Made by a program: the position numbers and the translations under genes. DNA of 13,218 nt. It comes from Clostridiales bacterium. Lineage in GTDB: Bacteria; Bacillota; Clostridia; Oscillospirales; CAG-382. The stretch spans positions 1 through 13,218 of the forward strand of contig QAKH01000020.1 of NCBI GenBank assembly GCA_003343885.1, written 5' to 3'. The notes under the pieces were generated by a model. It was not told the DNA's origin. It saw nothing but the letters and a program-made list of their open reading frames with translations, and ran no database searches. Position 1 is the stretch's first letter, and every line of letters begins with the position of its first letter. Of the stretch, positions 6,742 through 13,092 are shown piece after piece.

Positions 6742-8520
6742 TTACAGATTGATTACCGGAGTTTCAAAAGGGTTTTGAACCTTTTGCTCCGTGTCGGAAG
6801 TTTCCTCGGATTCTGATTTTCTGATATCATTTACAATCTCGTCTAAGATACCCTTTCCGTCTGTATTTTTTGCAGGTGAGAATTTGTTTTCAAGATATTC
6901 GCATATTTCATTTCTCATCGGAAGCCCGATAAGATCAACATACGCCTTTACAAATTTGTAATTGTCCTCAGTTATGGCAGTACTAATCAGAGAACTTACA
7001 GCGGAAACGGTAAACGCCTTTGAGTTGTTAAGCCCGTCGCCGACATGAATACGTATGTCAACCGCCGGGAATGTTCCCGATAATTCTCCCGAACGATAGC
7101 TGTCAGGATCAAACTCAAATCCGTCGGCGCCACGCTCGACAAATCTGCCTTTTTCATAAAATTCAAGCGCAGTATAATCTATGAGCGAGTACAAACGCTT
7201 AAAGCCTTCGGTGCGCCCGGCTTTTTTCAGAGTCTGACGGCTTTTTGCACGTTCGTTCATTAAGGCAATACCCGAAGCGGTGGTAACTCGCGCAGGTTCT
7301 TTCCCTTGGTTTACTTCAAAATTTCCCGTGGTCTGTTCCATCAGGTTTTGCCAAAGCGTGTGGTTGTTGAACTGCGAAACCTGAGTAGAGCTTAGATTTC
7401 CCAAACGCTGTACCTTGCCCATCATGCCGGGACGTAATTTCCATACGGCGCCCGGAGAGTTGTCGGGCGTTTCACCGTCGGAAAATGCGTTTTCTTCAGC
7501 AAGAATTACATCGTTTGAACAGAAAGCGGCGTTAAGCTGAGCAAACGTAAGCTCTCTGTCGGCGGCGTCAATCAAAGGAATAAGCTGTTCAAGCTCACTC
7601 TTTCCCCAAATACTTCCGTCGTTCGGCACTTTGTTGTAAATAACAAACGGGTACATGGCGCAGTCGGTATTTATCCAGTATTTTGGAATATATTTGACTT
7701 CTTTGCCGTTGATAAGAACGCAAAGAGCTATGTCGCCGGCGTTAAACCGTGTTCCCGACACTGTGCCGGAAACCGGCTGACGAAACCAGAATTCCGTAAT
7801 GACAACCGTGTCGTCATCTTCGTACGCATCCTCGTAAACAACTCCGCCCCCGGAACTGTCAAGATAATCGTTAAAACTTTCGCCTCTTGTTTTTATGTCG
7901 CCGGCAAACAAACGAAACGCACGCTGATTGTGCATACGGTATACAAAAGCTATGTATTCGCTTGCGTCAACGCTTAGTGCCGCAGGATCAACGTATATTT
8001 GTTCCGGCATCGGCGCCTCAATTACTACGTCAGCACGCTTTGTCCCGGCATATGAGCTTTCACCCCAGCCGATTTTCCAGACCGCACTTCCGTAAATGTT
8101 TAATCTTCTTTCGTTTGAGGCGTTTTTTTCCGCAATGCCGTTTACATCGCAAATACGGCGGACAGTGTCCTCACGTTGCTTTGCGGCGACAGCACTGTAA
8201 CGTCCAAGCGGCGAAAACTCAAAATCCGGAATATTGGGATCTATTTGGCTTTCAACATGCACATATCCGTCCGACGACTGAGCCGGAGTCCACGGCAGAT
8301 TCATGTCTTCGCAGAATGAGCCCGAAATATAGTTAATGTCGTGAACACCGTCATAGTAGCGCCGCATTTTTTTCCAGTACAGTTCAGTGCGCTGTCTCGA
8401 CAGGGCACAGTTGTCAAGCAGAGCTTCAACAGTCTGCTCCCGGCATTCGGGCGAAGAGTAGTCGTACAGACCGTCGACAGCCGGAATAGTGCGTGAAAAA
8501 AGTGCGTGATGTTTTTTCAT
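6742..8520 (-). CDS. Phage portal protein
   Basis: This 592-residue protein would form the dodecameric ring at one capsid vertex through which DNA enters and leaves. Visible portal features are a helical N-terminus with WKKMRRYYDGVHD (49-61), GSAVWKIGW (144-152), YPFVIYNKVPNDGSIWGKSE (290-309) leading into LIPLIDAADRELTF, and GNFEVNQGKEPARVTTASGI (399-418) followed by the long stem helix region (RAKSRQTLKKAGRTEGFKRLY). The length and layout suit short-tailed phage portals, though P22 gp1 is longer (725). ATG 8520-8518 has GAAAGGAA upstream. It lies 21 bases after the large terminase gene, the standard order. Confidence 0.88.
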   Translation of the reverse strand: MKKHHALFSRTIPAVDGLYDYSSPECREQTVEALLDNCALSRQRTELYWKKMRRYYDGVHDINYISGSFCEDMNLPWTPAQSSDGYVHVESQIDPNIPDFEFSPLGRYSAVAAKQREDTVRRICDVNGIAEKNASNERRLNIYGSAVWKIGWGESSYAGTKRADVVIEAPMPEQIYVDPAALSVDASEYIAFVYRMHNQRAFRLFAGDIKTRGESFNDYLDSSGGGVVYEDAYEDDDTVVITEFWFRQPVSGTVSGTRFNAGDIALCVLINGKEVKYIPKYWINTDCAMYPFVIYNKVPNDGSIWGKSELEQLIPLIDAADRELTFAQLNAAFCSNDVILAEENAFSDGETPDNSPGAVWKLRPGMMGKVQRLGNLSSTQVSQFNNHTLWQNLMEQTTGNFEVNQGKEPARVTTASGIALMNERAKSRQTLKKAGRTEGFKRLYSLIDYTALEFYEKGRFVERGADGFEFDPDSYRSGELSGTFPAVDIRIHVGDGLNNSKAFTVSAVSSLISTAITEDNYKFVKAYVDLIGLPMRNEICEYLENKFSPAKNTDGKGILDEIVNDIRKSESEETSDTEQKVQNPFETPVINL

Positions 8521-8541
8521 ATGTAAATTCCTTTCTTGTTG

Positions 8542-9903
8542 TCAAAAGTGTTTTGAATAAGAGTTGATTGTATCAATTAGCTTTGCCGGCGGTTTTGCCG
8601 CATTCTTTTTAGATGAGGCGGCAATTCGTGAAACGGCAAAGTACCGCAGTGCGTCAGGGGCATGCGTGATTTCATGAGGCTTTACGGCAACATCTCCGGG
8701 CTTTGACGAGTCGTACATGAGTAAAGGCAGGCACCTTATAAGATTTGTGCAGTTACGCATAATACGCATATCGGAAAACCTGTTGCCGTGTTCATCTTCT
8801 TTCACCTTGAGCCATTCTTTTAAACAGCTCCAGCCTTGAACACGCTCCGAGCTTAGCTTTGTAAGATAAACTCCGCACGAGGCAAAAAGTTCAGCAATGC
8901 TTTTGCCTGTGTCTTTTTGCCTTGACCATAAATCGGACGGAGCAATAAACATGCAAACTCCTTCAGCTTTTTCAAGAATTGCCTTCGCCGCCTCACTGAC
9001 GATAAGACCGCTTTTGTATACTTCGTTGTATATGTAAACTCGTCCGTCGCTGTCAACAGCGGCAAAAATCGCAGCGAGCATGTCAAGCCCATAGTCTATC
9101 GCACAATATTTTTTGAATTCGCCGCCTACCTCAAATGAATCCATAGTATGGATATCGTAGTCGAATTCCGAAAAAAACTGCCCTTCAAAACCTCCCCAGC
9201 TTCCGTCAAGCCAGGCGTCCTTAAGACCTTTCGGCAAGCTTTGGAGCTGTTCAAGATAGTCGGGATTTGCCTTTAACAGTATCGGATTGTCATAAACCTT
9301 GGCGCTTATGAATGCATAATCGGAAGGGTTTTCTCCCGTACGGTAGTCCCTGTCGATGAATAAACGCTTCACCCAGCCGTGACCGACTCCGCCCGGGTTG
9401 CACGTAAGATACATCCTTTTCGGGAAACCGTTAGTGCCTCTTAAACACGCCTTCAGCGTCTGAAACTGATACTCCGTAAGCTGGGTAGCCTCGTCGATAG
9501 CGATAATATCGTATTCAGTACCCTGATAGCGTGAAGTATCGCTCTCATTGTCAAGGTAACCGAGCCGAATTACCGAGCCGTTGAAAAATTCAAAAGCTTT
9601 TCGTGAGTCAACGTAATTTGCAAGCCCCGTAAGCTCTTTTGTCAGGGCACGCATGTGGTTTGCCTTAATTTCAGCGTAAGTGCGGCGTACAAGCAATACG
9701 GAAAGCCCGGGAAACCTAAGGCACATGAGAACGATTTTTCGCCTCAGCGCCCAGCTTTTTCCGCCGCCTCTTGCACCGCCGTACGCAACATATTTTGCGT
9801 GCGAAAGAAAAAACTCAAGCTGCTTTTTCTGCGGTTTTCCGCAAAGACGGATACGCCCTGTTCCGGCACATCCTCCGGCGTTTGAGTTTATACTATTCGG
9901 CAA
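8542..9903 (-). CDS. Terminase large subunit (packaging ATPase and nuclease)
   Basis: This 453-residue protein powers DNA translocation and cuts the concatemer. The ATPase domain has Walker A GGARGGGKS (42-50), Walker B DIIAIDEAT (132-140, catalytic pair D137-E138) and coupling motif TCNPGG (167-172). The nuclease domain has D270 (in AIDYG), E294 (in YNEVY) and D417 (in HAPDALRYF) as likely metal ligands. The start is TTG at 9903-9901, inside the end of the small-subunit gene (11-base overlap). An in-frame stop lies two codons above it and no ATG or GTG occurs before the Walker A motif, so TTG is the only credible start. A GAGG stretch lies about 12 bases upstream. All key motifs are present, so it should be active. 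Confidence 0.93.
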   Translation of the reverse strand: MPNSINSNAGGCAGTGRIRLCGKPQKKQLEFFLSHAKYVAYGGARGGGKSWALRRKIVLMCLRFPGLSVLLVRRTYAEIKANHMRALTKELTGLANYVDSRKAFEFFNGSVIRLGYLDNESDTSRYQGTEYDIIAIDEATQLTEYQFQTLKACLRGTNGFPKRMYLTCNPGGVGHGWVKRLFIDRDYRTGENPSDYAFISAKVYDNPILLKANPDYLEQLQSLPKGLKDAWLDGSWGGFEGQFFSEFDYDIHTMDSFEVGGEFKKYCAIDYGLDMLAAIFAAVDSDGRVYIYNEVYKSGLIVSEAAKAILEKAEGVCMFIAPSDLWSRQKDTGKSIAELFASCGVYLTKLSSERVQGWSCLKEWLKVKEDEHGNRFSDMRIMRNCTNLIRCLPLLMYDSSKPGDVAVKPHEITHAPDALRYFAVSRIAASSKKNAAKPPAKLIDTINSYSKHF

Positions 9904-10294
9904 GACGCATCATGTCCTCGTCGAGAATAATTTTTATGCTCCTTGCACCGTCGGAAACATCCTCTGCGTTTTTGGAAGCCCCCCATCCGAAATTGTATTT
10001 TAAACTGTTTGCGGCGGCGCTTGCCGAAATGCTGCCGGTAAGAGCGTTTTCCTCGGTAAATGCTTCGATTCTTGCAAGTGCCTTGTTAAGAACATGTCCG
10101 TACCGCCTGCTTCGGTTCATGCTTTCAAATTCGCTTCTTGAAAGCTCAATGTCGCAGAGTAAGCCGGATAATGAGTAGGGCTTGCGAATTTTTTTCGCAT
10201 CTTTTTCACCGAAGTTTTGTTCGTCACATTTTTCAAAATATCTTTCTATTCGCTGTTCAAGTTCTTTTGTTTCAAGAGATTTTTTTCTGCCCAT
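9893..10294 (-). CDS. Terminase small subunit
   Basis: This 133-residue protein would recognise packaging-site DNA and load the large subunit. It has a basic N-terminus, a helical segment, and the block KPYSLSGLLCDIELSRSEFE (38-57), which matches the 'kPyTvsGLa.aLgisr..' helix-turn-helix start of Firmicutes small terminases. A helical oligomerisation region (ALARIEAFTEENAL) and a GSISASAAANSLKYNFGW block common to the family follow. ATG 10294-10292 is preceded by AGGAGGT. It overlaps the large subunit by 11 bases, so the two are translationally coupled. Confidence 0.88.
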   Translation of the reverse strand: MGRKKSLETKELEQRIERYFEKCDEQNFGEKDAKKIRKPYSLSGLLCDIELSRSEFESMNRSRRYGHVLNKALARIEAFTEENALTGSISASAAANSLKYNFGWGASKNAEDVSDGARSIKIILDEDMMRLAE

Positions 10295-10333
10295 GATGTA
10301 TACCTCCTATTGTCTTGCAGAATAGTTTAATTC

Positions 10334-10555
10334 TTAAATTGCCGCAGGTTCCATAAATTCGCAGGCGTTGTCGTTTGCGTAATCTTCCCAACACTGTCTG
10401 TGTATGGTGTCGCCGGTTGCGGTAATTATTACCGCGTCCTCATATTCGTATATGTTGTATCCGCACTGCGCACAGCGGCAAATCACTGCTTCCGAACTGT
10501 TTGTCTGAGTATCCTCGTAATCGTCAAACTCTATGCCGTCAAACTCGTCTTTCAT
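10334..10555 (-). CDS. Small treble-clef zinc-binding protein, first gene of the operon
   Basis: This 73-residue protein has an acidic N-terminus (about 1-22) and a single zinc site: C28-x2-C31 then H52-x2-C55, with C26 and C65 nearby. The core pattern 'CxxCG..IYEyED.......GD.iHrqCw' resembles LIM-like or treble-clef miniproteins common in Clostridia phages and mobile elements. The function is not known. It could bind DNA or protein, or act as a late regulator. ATG 10555-10553 has AAGGAGG about 10 bases upstream. It is the first gene after the promoter and its 103-base leader holds an operator-like palindrome. Confidence 0.75.
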   Translation of the reverse strand: MKDEFDGIEFDDYEDTQTNSSEAVICRCAQCGYNIYEYEDAVIITATGDTIHRQCWEDYANDNACEFMEPAAI

Positions 10556-10596
10556 TTTTCTTATGCCTCCTTTTTATTTTCTTAACATCATACAAG

Positions 10597-10608
10597 AACA
10601 AATGTTCT
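10597..10608. promoter_or_regulatory. LexA-type (SOS) box A, GAACAAATGTTC
   Basis: The site fits the Firmicutes LexA consensus GAAC-RNRY-GTTC exactly (RNRY = AAAT) and extends to 6-bp arms (AAGAAC...GTTCTT, 10594-10609). It lies in the 5' leader of the capsid operon, downstream of the promoter, where a bound repressor would block elongation. It could instead be an operator for an unlinked phage repressor. Confidence 0.7.
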
Positions 10609-10628
10609 TTAAACTGGTTTAAAAAAAC

Positions 10629-10649
10629 GCTATCAAGAGAAAAGATAGC
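10629..10649. other. 6-bp stem hairpin in the operon leader
   Basis: GCTATC (10629-10634) pairs with GATAGC (10644-10649) across a 9-base loop. It lies between box A and box B in the untranslated leader and touches box B. No U-run follows on the minus strand, so it is not a clear terminator. Confidence 0.3.
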
Positions 10650-10659
10650 ACATTTGTTC
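10648..10659. promoter_or_regulatory. LexA-like box B (one mismatch), over the transcription start
   Basis: GCACATTTGTTC differs from GAAC-N4-GTTC at one position. It lies just downstream of the -10 of the leftward promoter and would overlap the initially transcribed bases. With boxes A and C it makes three similar sites in about 130 bases. Confidence 0.45.
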
Positions 10660-10672
10660 TAACTTCGCTGAT

Positions 10673-10701
10673 ATTATACCACATAATACCAAAAAAGTCA
10701 A
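10673..10701 (-). promoter_or_regulatory. Sigma-A promoter of the capsid operon
   Basis: On the minus strand there is TTGACT (rc of 10696-10701), a 17-base spacer, and TATAAT (rc of 10673-10678), with an extended TGG before the -10. This is close to the best possible vegetative promoter, so tight repression is to be expected. LexA-like palindromes flank it on both sides: box C above the -35 and box B at the start. Confidence 0.85.
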
Positions 10702-10711
10702 TAAGAAATTA

Positions 10712-10723
10712 GAACTTATGTTC
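10712..10723. promoter_or_regulatory. LexA-type box C, GAACTTATGTTC, between divergent genes
   Basis: GAACTTATGTTC has perfect GAAC and GTTC half-sites, and the centre deviates from RNRY only at the first base. It lies just above the -35 of the leftward promoter and just before a possible -10 (TATAAA, 10730-10735) for rightward transcription. It could therefore affect both directions. Confidence 0.55.
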
Positions 10724-10735
10724 GATTTTTATAAA

Positions 10736-10924
10736 ATGCATAAAACACGGATAATAATAGCGAAAACAGTCGAAGAATGTCGAATGATTGTAAAAAGTAA
10801 CAAAAGGTATTGCAAAGAGAAGGGAAGTGTAGTAGAATCAATCGTAAAGAAATGCATTGATTATATGGCTGACAAGAAAGAACGGAGGAGAAAAACAAAT
10901 GAAAATACTGTGCATAGGAAATAG
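10736..10924 (+). CDS. Possible small basic ORF upstream of the SGNH gene (doubtful)
   Basis: An open frame of 62 codons from ATG 10736 (or 68 from 10718) encodes a Lys/Arg-rich peptide with VEECRMIVKSNKRYC and a basic C-terminus. I do not recognise it. Neither start has a ribosome site, and its end overlaps the SGNH gene by 26 bases in another frame. It may be a leader peptide, a decayed gene, or chance. The rest of 10724-10898 shows nothing else beyond the ribosome site of the next gene. Confidence 0.25.
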   Translation: MHKTRIIIAKTVEECRMIVKSNKRYCKEKGSVVESIVKKCIDYMADKKERRRKTNENTVHRK

Positions 10925-11624
10925 TTTTTCGCAGGATGCGACAAGATATTTAAGCAGGATCGGAAAAGCGGCAGGGACCGGAATAAAGACCGTAAATCTG
11001 TATATTGGCGGCTGTCCGTTAAAAACGCATTATTTTAATATATTAGAGGATCAGCCGGCGTACGCATTTGAATTCAATGGGGAAAATACCGGAATAAAAG
11101 TGAGTATAAAAACAGCGCTTATGAGCGACGAATGGGACGTTGTTACGCTTCAGCAGGTCAGCCATCAGGCACCGAGGTATAATACATATCAGCCGTATTT
11201 AAATGAGCTTGCTGCATATGTGCGCAAATACGCGCCGCATACGAAAATATACATGCACCAGACATGGGCGTATGAGGACGGTTCTGACAGACTGTGCAAG
11301 GAGCTTGGTTACAAAAAAAGCACGGAAATGCTTGAAGATATAAAGGCTTCTTATCTTACAGCAGCGCATGACATAAACGCCGCCGGAATAATTCCCTCCG
11401 GCGAAGCAATGATGAAAGCTCTTGAAAACGGTATCGGAAAAGTACACCGTGATACATTCCACGCTTCTCTTGGCGCTGGCAGATATCTTTTGGGACTTAC
11501 ATGGTACGCGTATCTTACAGGAAACAGCGTAAACACCATACCGGATATTGAGCTTGACGAACAAATAAGCGCCGAGCAGATTGAAATCATCAAACGCTCG
11601 GTTGAGCAGACAGTAAAAAGATAA
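10899..11624 (+). CDS. DUF4886-type SGNH hydrolase
   Basis: This 241-residue protein has an SGNH esterase core. Block I is CIGNSFSQDA with nucleophile S9. A GG pair (37-38) is the likely oxyanion glycine of block II. The segment VTLQQVSHQAP (82-92) takes the place of the usual GxND block III, as in DUF4886 proteins. Block V is RDTFHASLGAGRYLLGLTWY with D185 and H188. Related enzymes are thought to remove acyl groups from glycans, but the substrate here is unknown. There is no signal peptide, so it should be cytoplasmic. The start is ATG 10899 because GGAGG (10884-10888) precedes it; an in-frame ATG at 10857 lacks a ribosome site. It is transcribed away from the capsid operon across a shared control region. 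Confidence 0.85.
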   Translation: MKILCIGNSFSQDATRYLSRIGKAAGTGIKTVNLYIGGCPLKTHYFNILEDQPAYAFEFNGENTGIKVSIKTALMSDEWDVVTLQQVSHQAPRYNTYQPYLNELAAYVRKYAPHTKIYMHQTWAYEDGSDRLCKELGYKKSTEMLEDIKASYLTAAHDINAAGIIPSGEAMMKALENGIGKVHRDTFHASLGAGRYLLGLTWYAYLTGNSVNTIPDIELDEQISAEQIEIIKRSVEQTVKR

Positions 11625-11727
11625 CGACTGTGCGCAGGAAAATTTTGAGCTCCTGTTTAGATTTCTGTTCTCCGGATTTGATTTAAATTTTCGGCATTGC
11701 TTTTGTTCTTAAATACAAATAAATAAT

Positions 11728-11773
11728 AAAGCCCCGGACGCAAAAGATTTAAGCAGTTGCGCCCGGGGCTTTT
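11728..11773. terminator. Bidirectional terminator between convergent genes
   Basis: A 16-bp stem (AAAGCCCCGGACGCAA with TTGCGCCCGGGGCTTT) has one imperfect pair and a 13-base loop. The imperfect pair is a G-U wobble in the minus-strand transcript. T-rich sequence follows on both sides, so it can end both the SGNH hydrolase and the dehydrogenase transcripts. The rest of 11625-11808 has no gene. Confidence 0.85.
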
Positions 11774-11808
11774 ACATTTTTATAATTTTATAGTTGTAAA
11801 CCGAAAAA

Positions 11809-12957
11809 TTACAGCAACGATTCGTATAACTTTGCTATTTCCTCAACGGTTACCTCTCTCGGATTACCCGGACGGCAAGCGTCATCGTACGCCGACTGTG
11901 CAAGGAACGGTATATCCTCACGCTTTACTATCTCTTTGAGATCAGCCGGAATTCCTACGTCCTTCGACAGCTTCTTTACAGCGTCAACAGCCGCCTTGCG
12001 GTATTCGCTCTGAGTCATTGAGTCAACACCTTTTACTCCCATAGCTCTTGCAATTTCACGGTACTTTTCTCCGGTTTCCGGAGCGTTGAACTCCATTACC
12101 GTAGGCAAAATTATGGCGTTCGCAACTCCATGCGGAGTATCATAAAGTGCGCCTAACGGGTGCGCCATTGAGTGAACAATTCCGAGTCCGACATTTGAAA
12201 ATCCCATGCCTGCTATATACTGTCCGAGTGCCATATCAGTTCTGCCCTCTTCGGTCTTCTCAACAGCACCTCTGAGAGAACGTGATATAATCTCAATGGC
12301 TTTCAGGTGGAACATGTCGGAAAGTTCCCAAGCACCCTTGGTTATATAACCTTCGATTGCGTGCGTAAGCGCATCCATACCGGTTGCGGCAGTAAGTCCT
12401 TTAGGCATGGTACTCATCATTTCAGGATCGACAAAGGCAACTACCGGGATGTCGTGCGGATCAACGCACACCATCTTCCTGTTTTTAGCCGCATCGGTAA
12501 TAACATAGTTTATTGTTACCTCTGCCGCTGTTCCCGCTGTTGTCGGCACAGCAAATATCGGCACACTCTTTTTCGTAGTCGGTGCTACTCCCTCAAGGCT
12601 TACTACATCCGCAAATTCGGGATTTTCTATTATTATTCCGATTGCTTTTGCAGTATCCATAGATGAACCGCCGCCTATTGCGATTATATAGTCTGCACCG
12701 CTCGCTTTAAATGCGGCAACACCGTTTTGTACATTTTCAATCGTCGGATTAGGTTTAATGTCAGAGTATACTTCATACGCAAGCGAGGCGTTTTCAAGTA
12801 CATCCAATACCTTTTTCGTGACTCCAAAACGTATAAGATCAGGATCTGAGCACACAAAAGCCTTTTTAAAGCCACGTCCTTTTGCTTCCGAAGCAATTTC
12901 TGCGATAGCGCCCTTTCCGTGATAAGATGTCTCGTTGAGAATAAATCTGTTTGCCAT
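11809..12957 (-). CDS. fucO: Lactaldehyde reductase (iron-dependent alcohol dehydrogenase, group III)
   Basis: This 382-residue enzyme reduces lactaldehyde from fucose or rhamnose breakdown to 1,2-propanediol with NADH, and can run in reverse. It is close to E. coli FucO in length (383) and in many blocks: MANRxILNET at the start, GADYIIAIGGGS (87-98) for nucleotide binding, SVPIFAVPTTAGTAAEVTIN (131-150), and NPREVTVEEIAKLYE at the end. The metal ligands are D195, H199, H262 and H276, matching D196, H200, H263 and H277 of E. coli. ATG 12957-12955 is preceded by AAAGGAGGT. I see no clear promoter in the 135 bases above it. No other sugar-pathway gene is in view. Related 1,3-propanediol or general alcohol dehydrogenases are a less likely alternative. 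Confidence 0.9.
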   Translation of the reverse strand: MANRFILNETSYHGKGAIAEIASEAKGRGFKKAFVCSDPDLIRFGVTKKVLDVLENASLAYEVYSDIKPNPTIENVQNGVAAFKASGADYIIAIGGGSSMDTAKAIGIIIENPEFADVVSLEGVAPTTKKSVPIFAVPTTAGTAAEVTINYVITDAAKNRKMVCVDPHDIPVVAFVDPEMMSTMPKGLTAATGMDALTHAIEGYITKGAWELSDMFHLKAIEIISRSLRGAVEKTEEGRTDMALGQYIAGMGFSNVGLGIVHSMAHPLGALYDTPHGVANAIILPTVMEFNAPETGEKYREIARAMGVKGVDSMTQSEYRKAAVDAVKKLSKDVGIPADLKEIVKREDIPFLAQSAYDDACRPGNPREVTVEEIAKLYESLL

Positions 12958-13005
12958 GTTATTACCTCCTTTATTTATGTTTCGTTTTGTTAAGTTAAAT
13001 GAAAG

Positions 13006-13034
13006 TTGAGACCTTGAACTCCTTATGGTATAAT
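13006..13034 (+). promoter_or_regulatory. Sigma-A promoter of the right-hand transposase
   Basis: TTGAGA (13006-13011), a 17-base spacer and TATAAT (13029-13034) make a strong vegetative promoter reading right, about 60 bases above the transposase ATG. Confidence 0.75.
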
Positions 13035-13078
13035 GGTTTTATCACAAACCCGAATACCTCCCTGAAAATCAGAGAAAG

Positions 13079-13092
13079 GAGATCAAGATCTC
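13079..13092 (+). promoter_or_regulatory. Palindrome between ribosome site and start of the transposase
   Basis: GAGATCAAGATCTC has 6-base arms and ends directly before the ATG. It could fold as a 5-bp stem with a CAAG loop and would partly cover the AAAGGAG ribosome site (13075-13081). Many IS elements limit transposase translation in such ways, but the stem is short. Confidence 0.35.

Noticed and set aside
9680..10178. Plus-strand ORFs opposite the terminase genes
   Set aside because: They lie fully under the intact terminase subunits, have no ribosome sites and show no recognisable domain.
10857..10898. Upstream in-frame ATG for the SGNH hydrolase
   Set aside because: The extra 14 residues are not part of the SGNH fold and the GGAGG site lies between the two starts.
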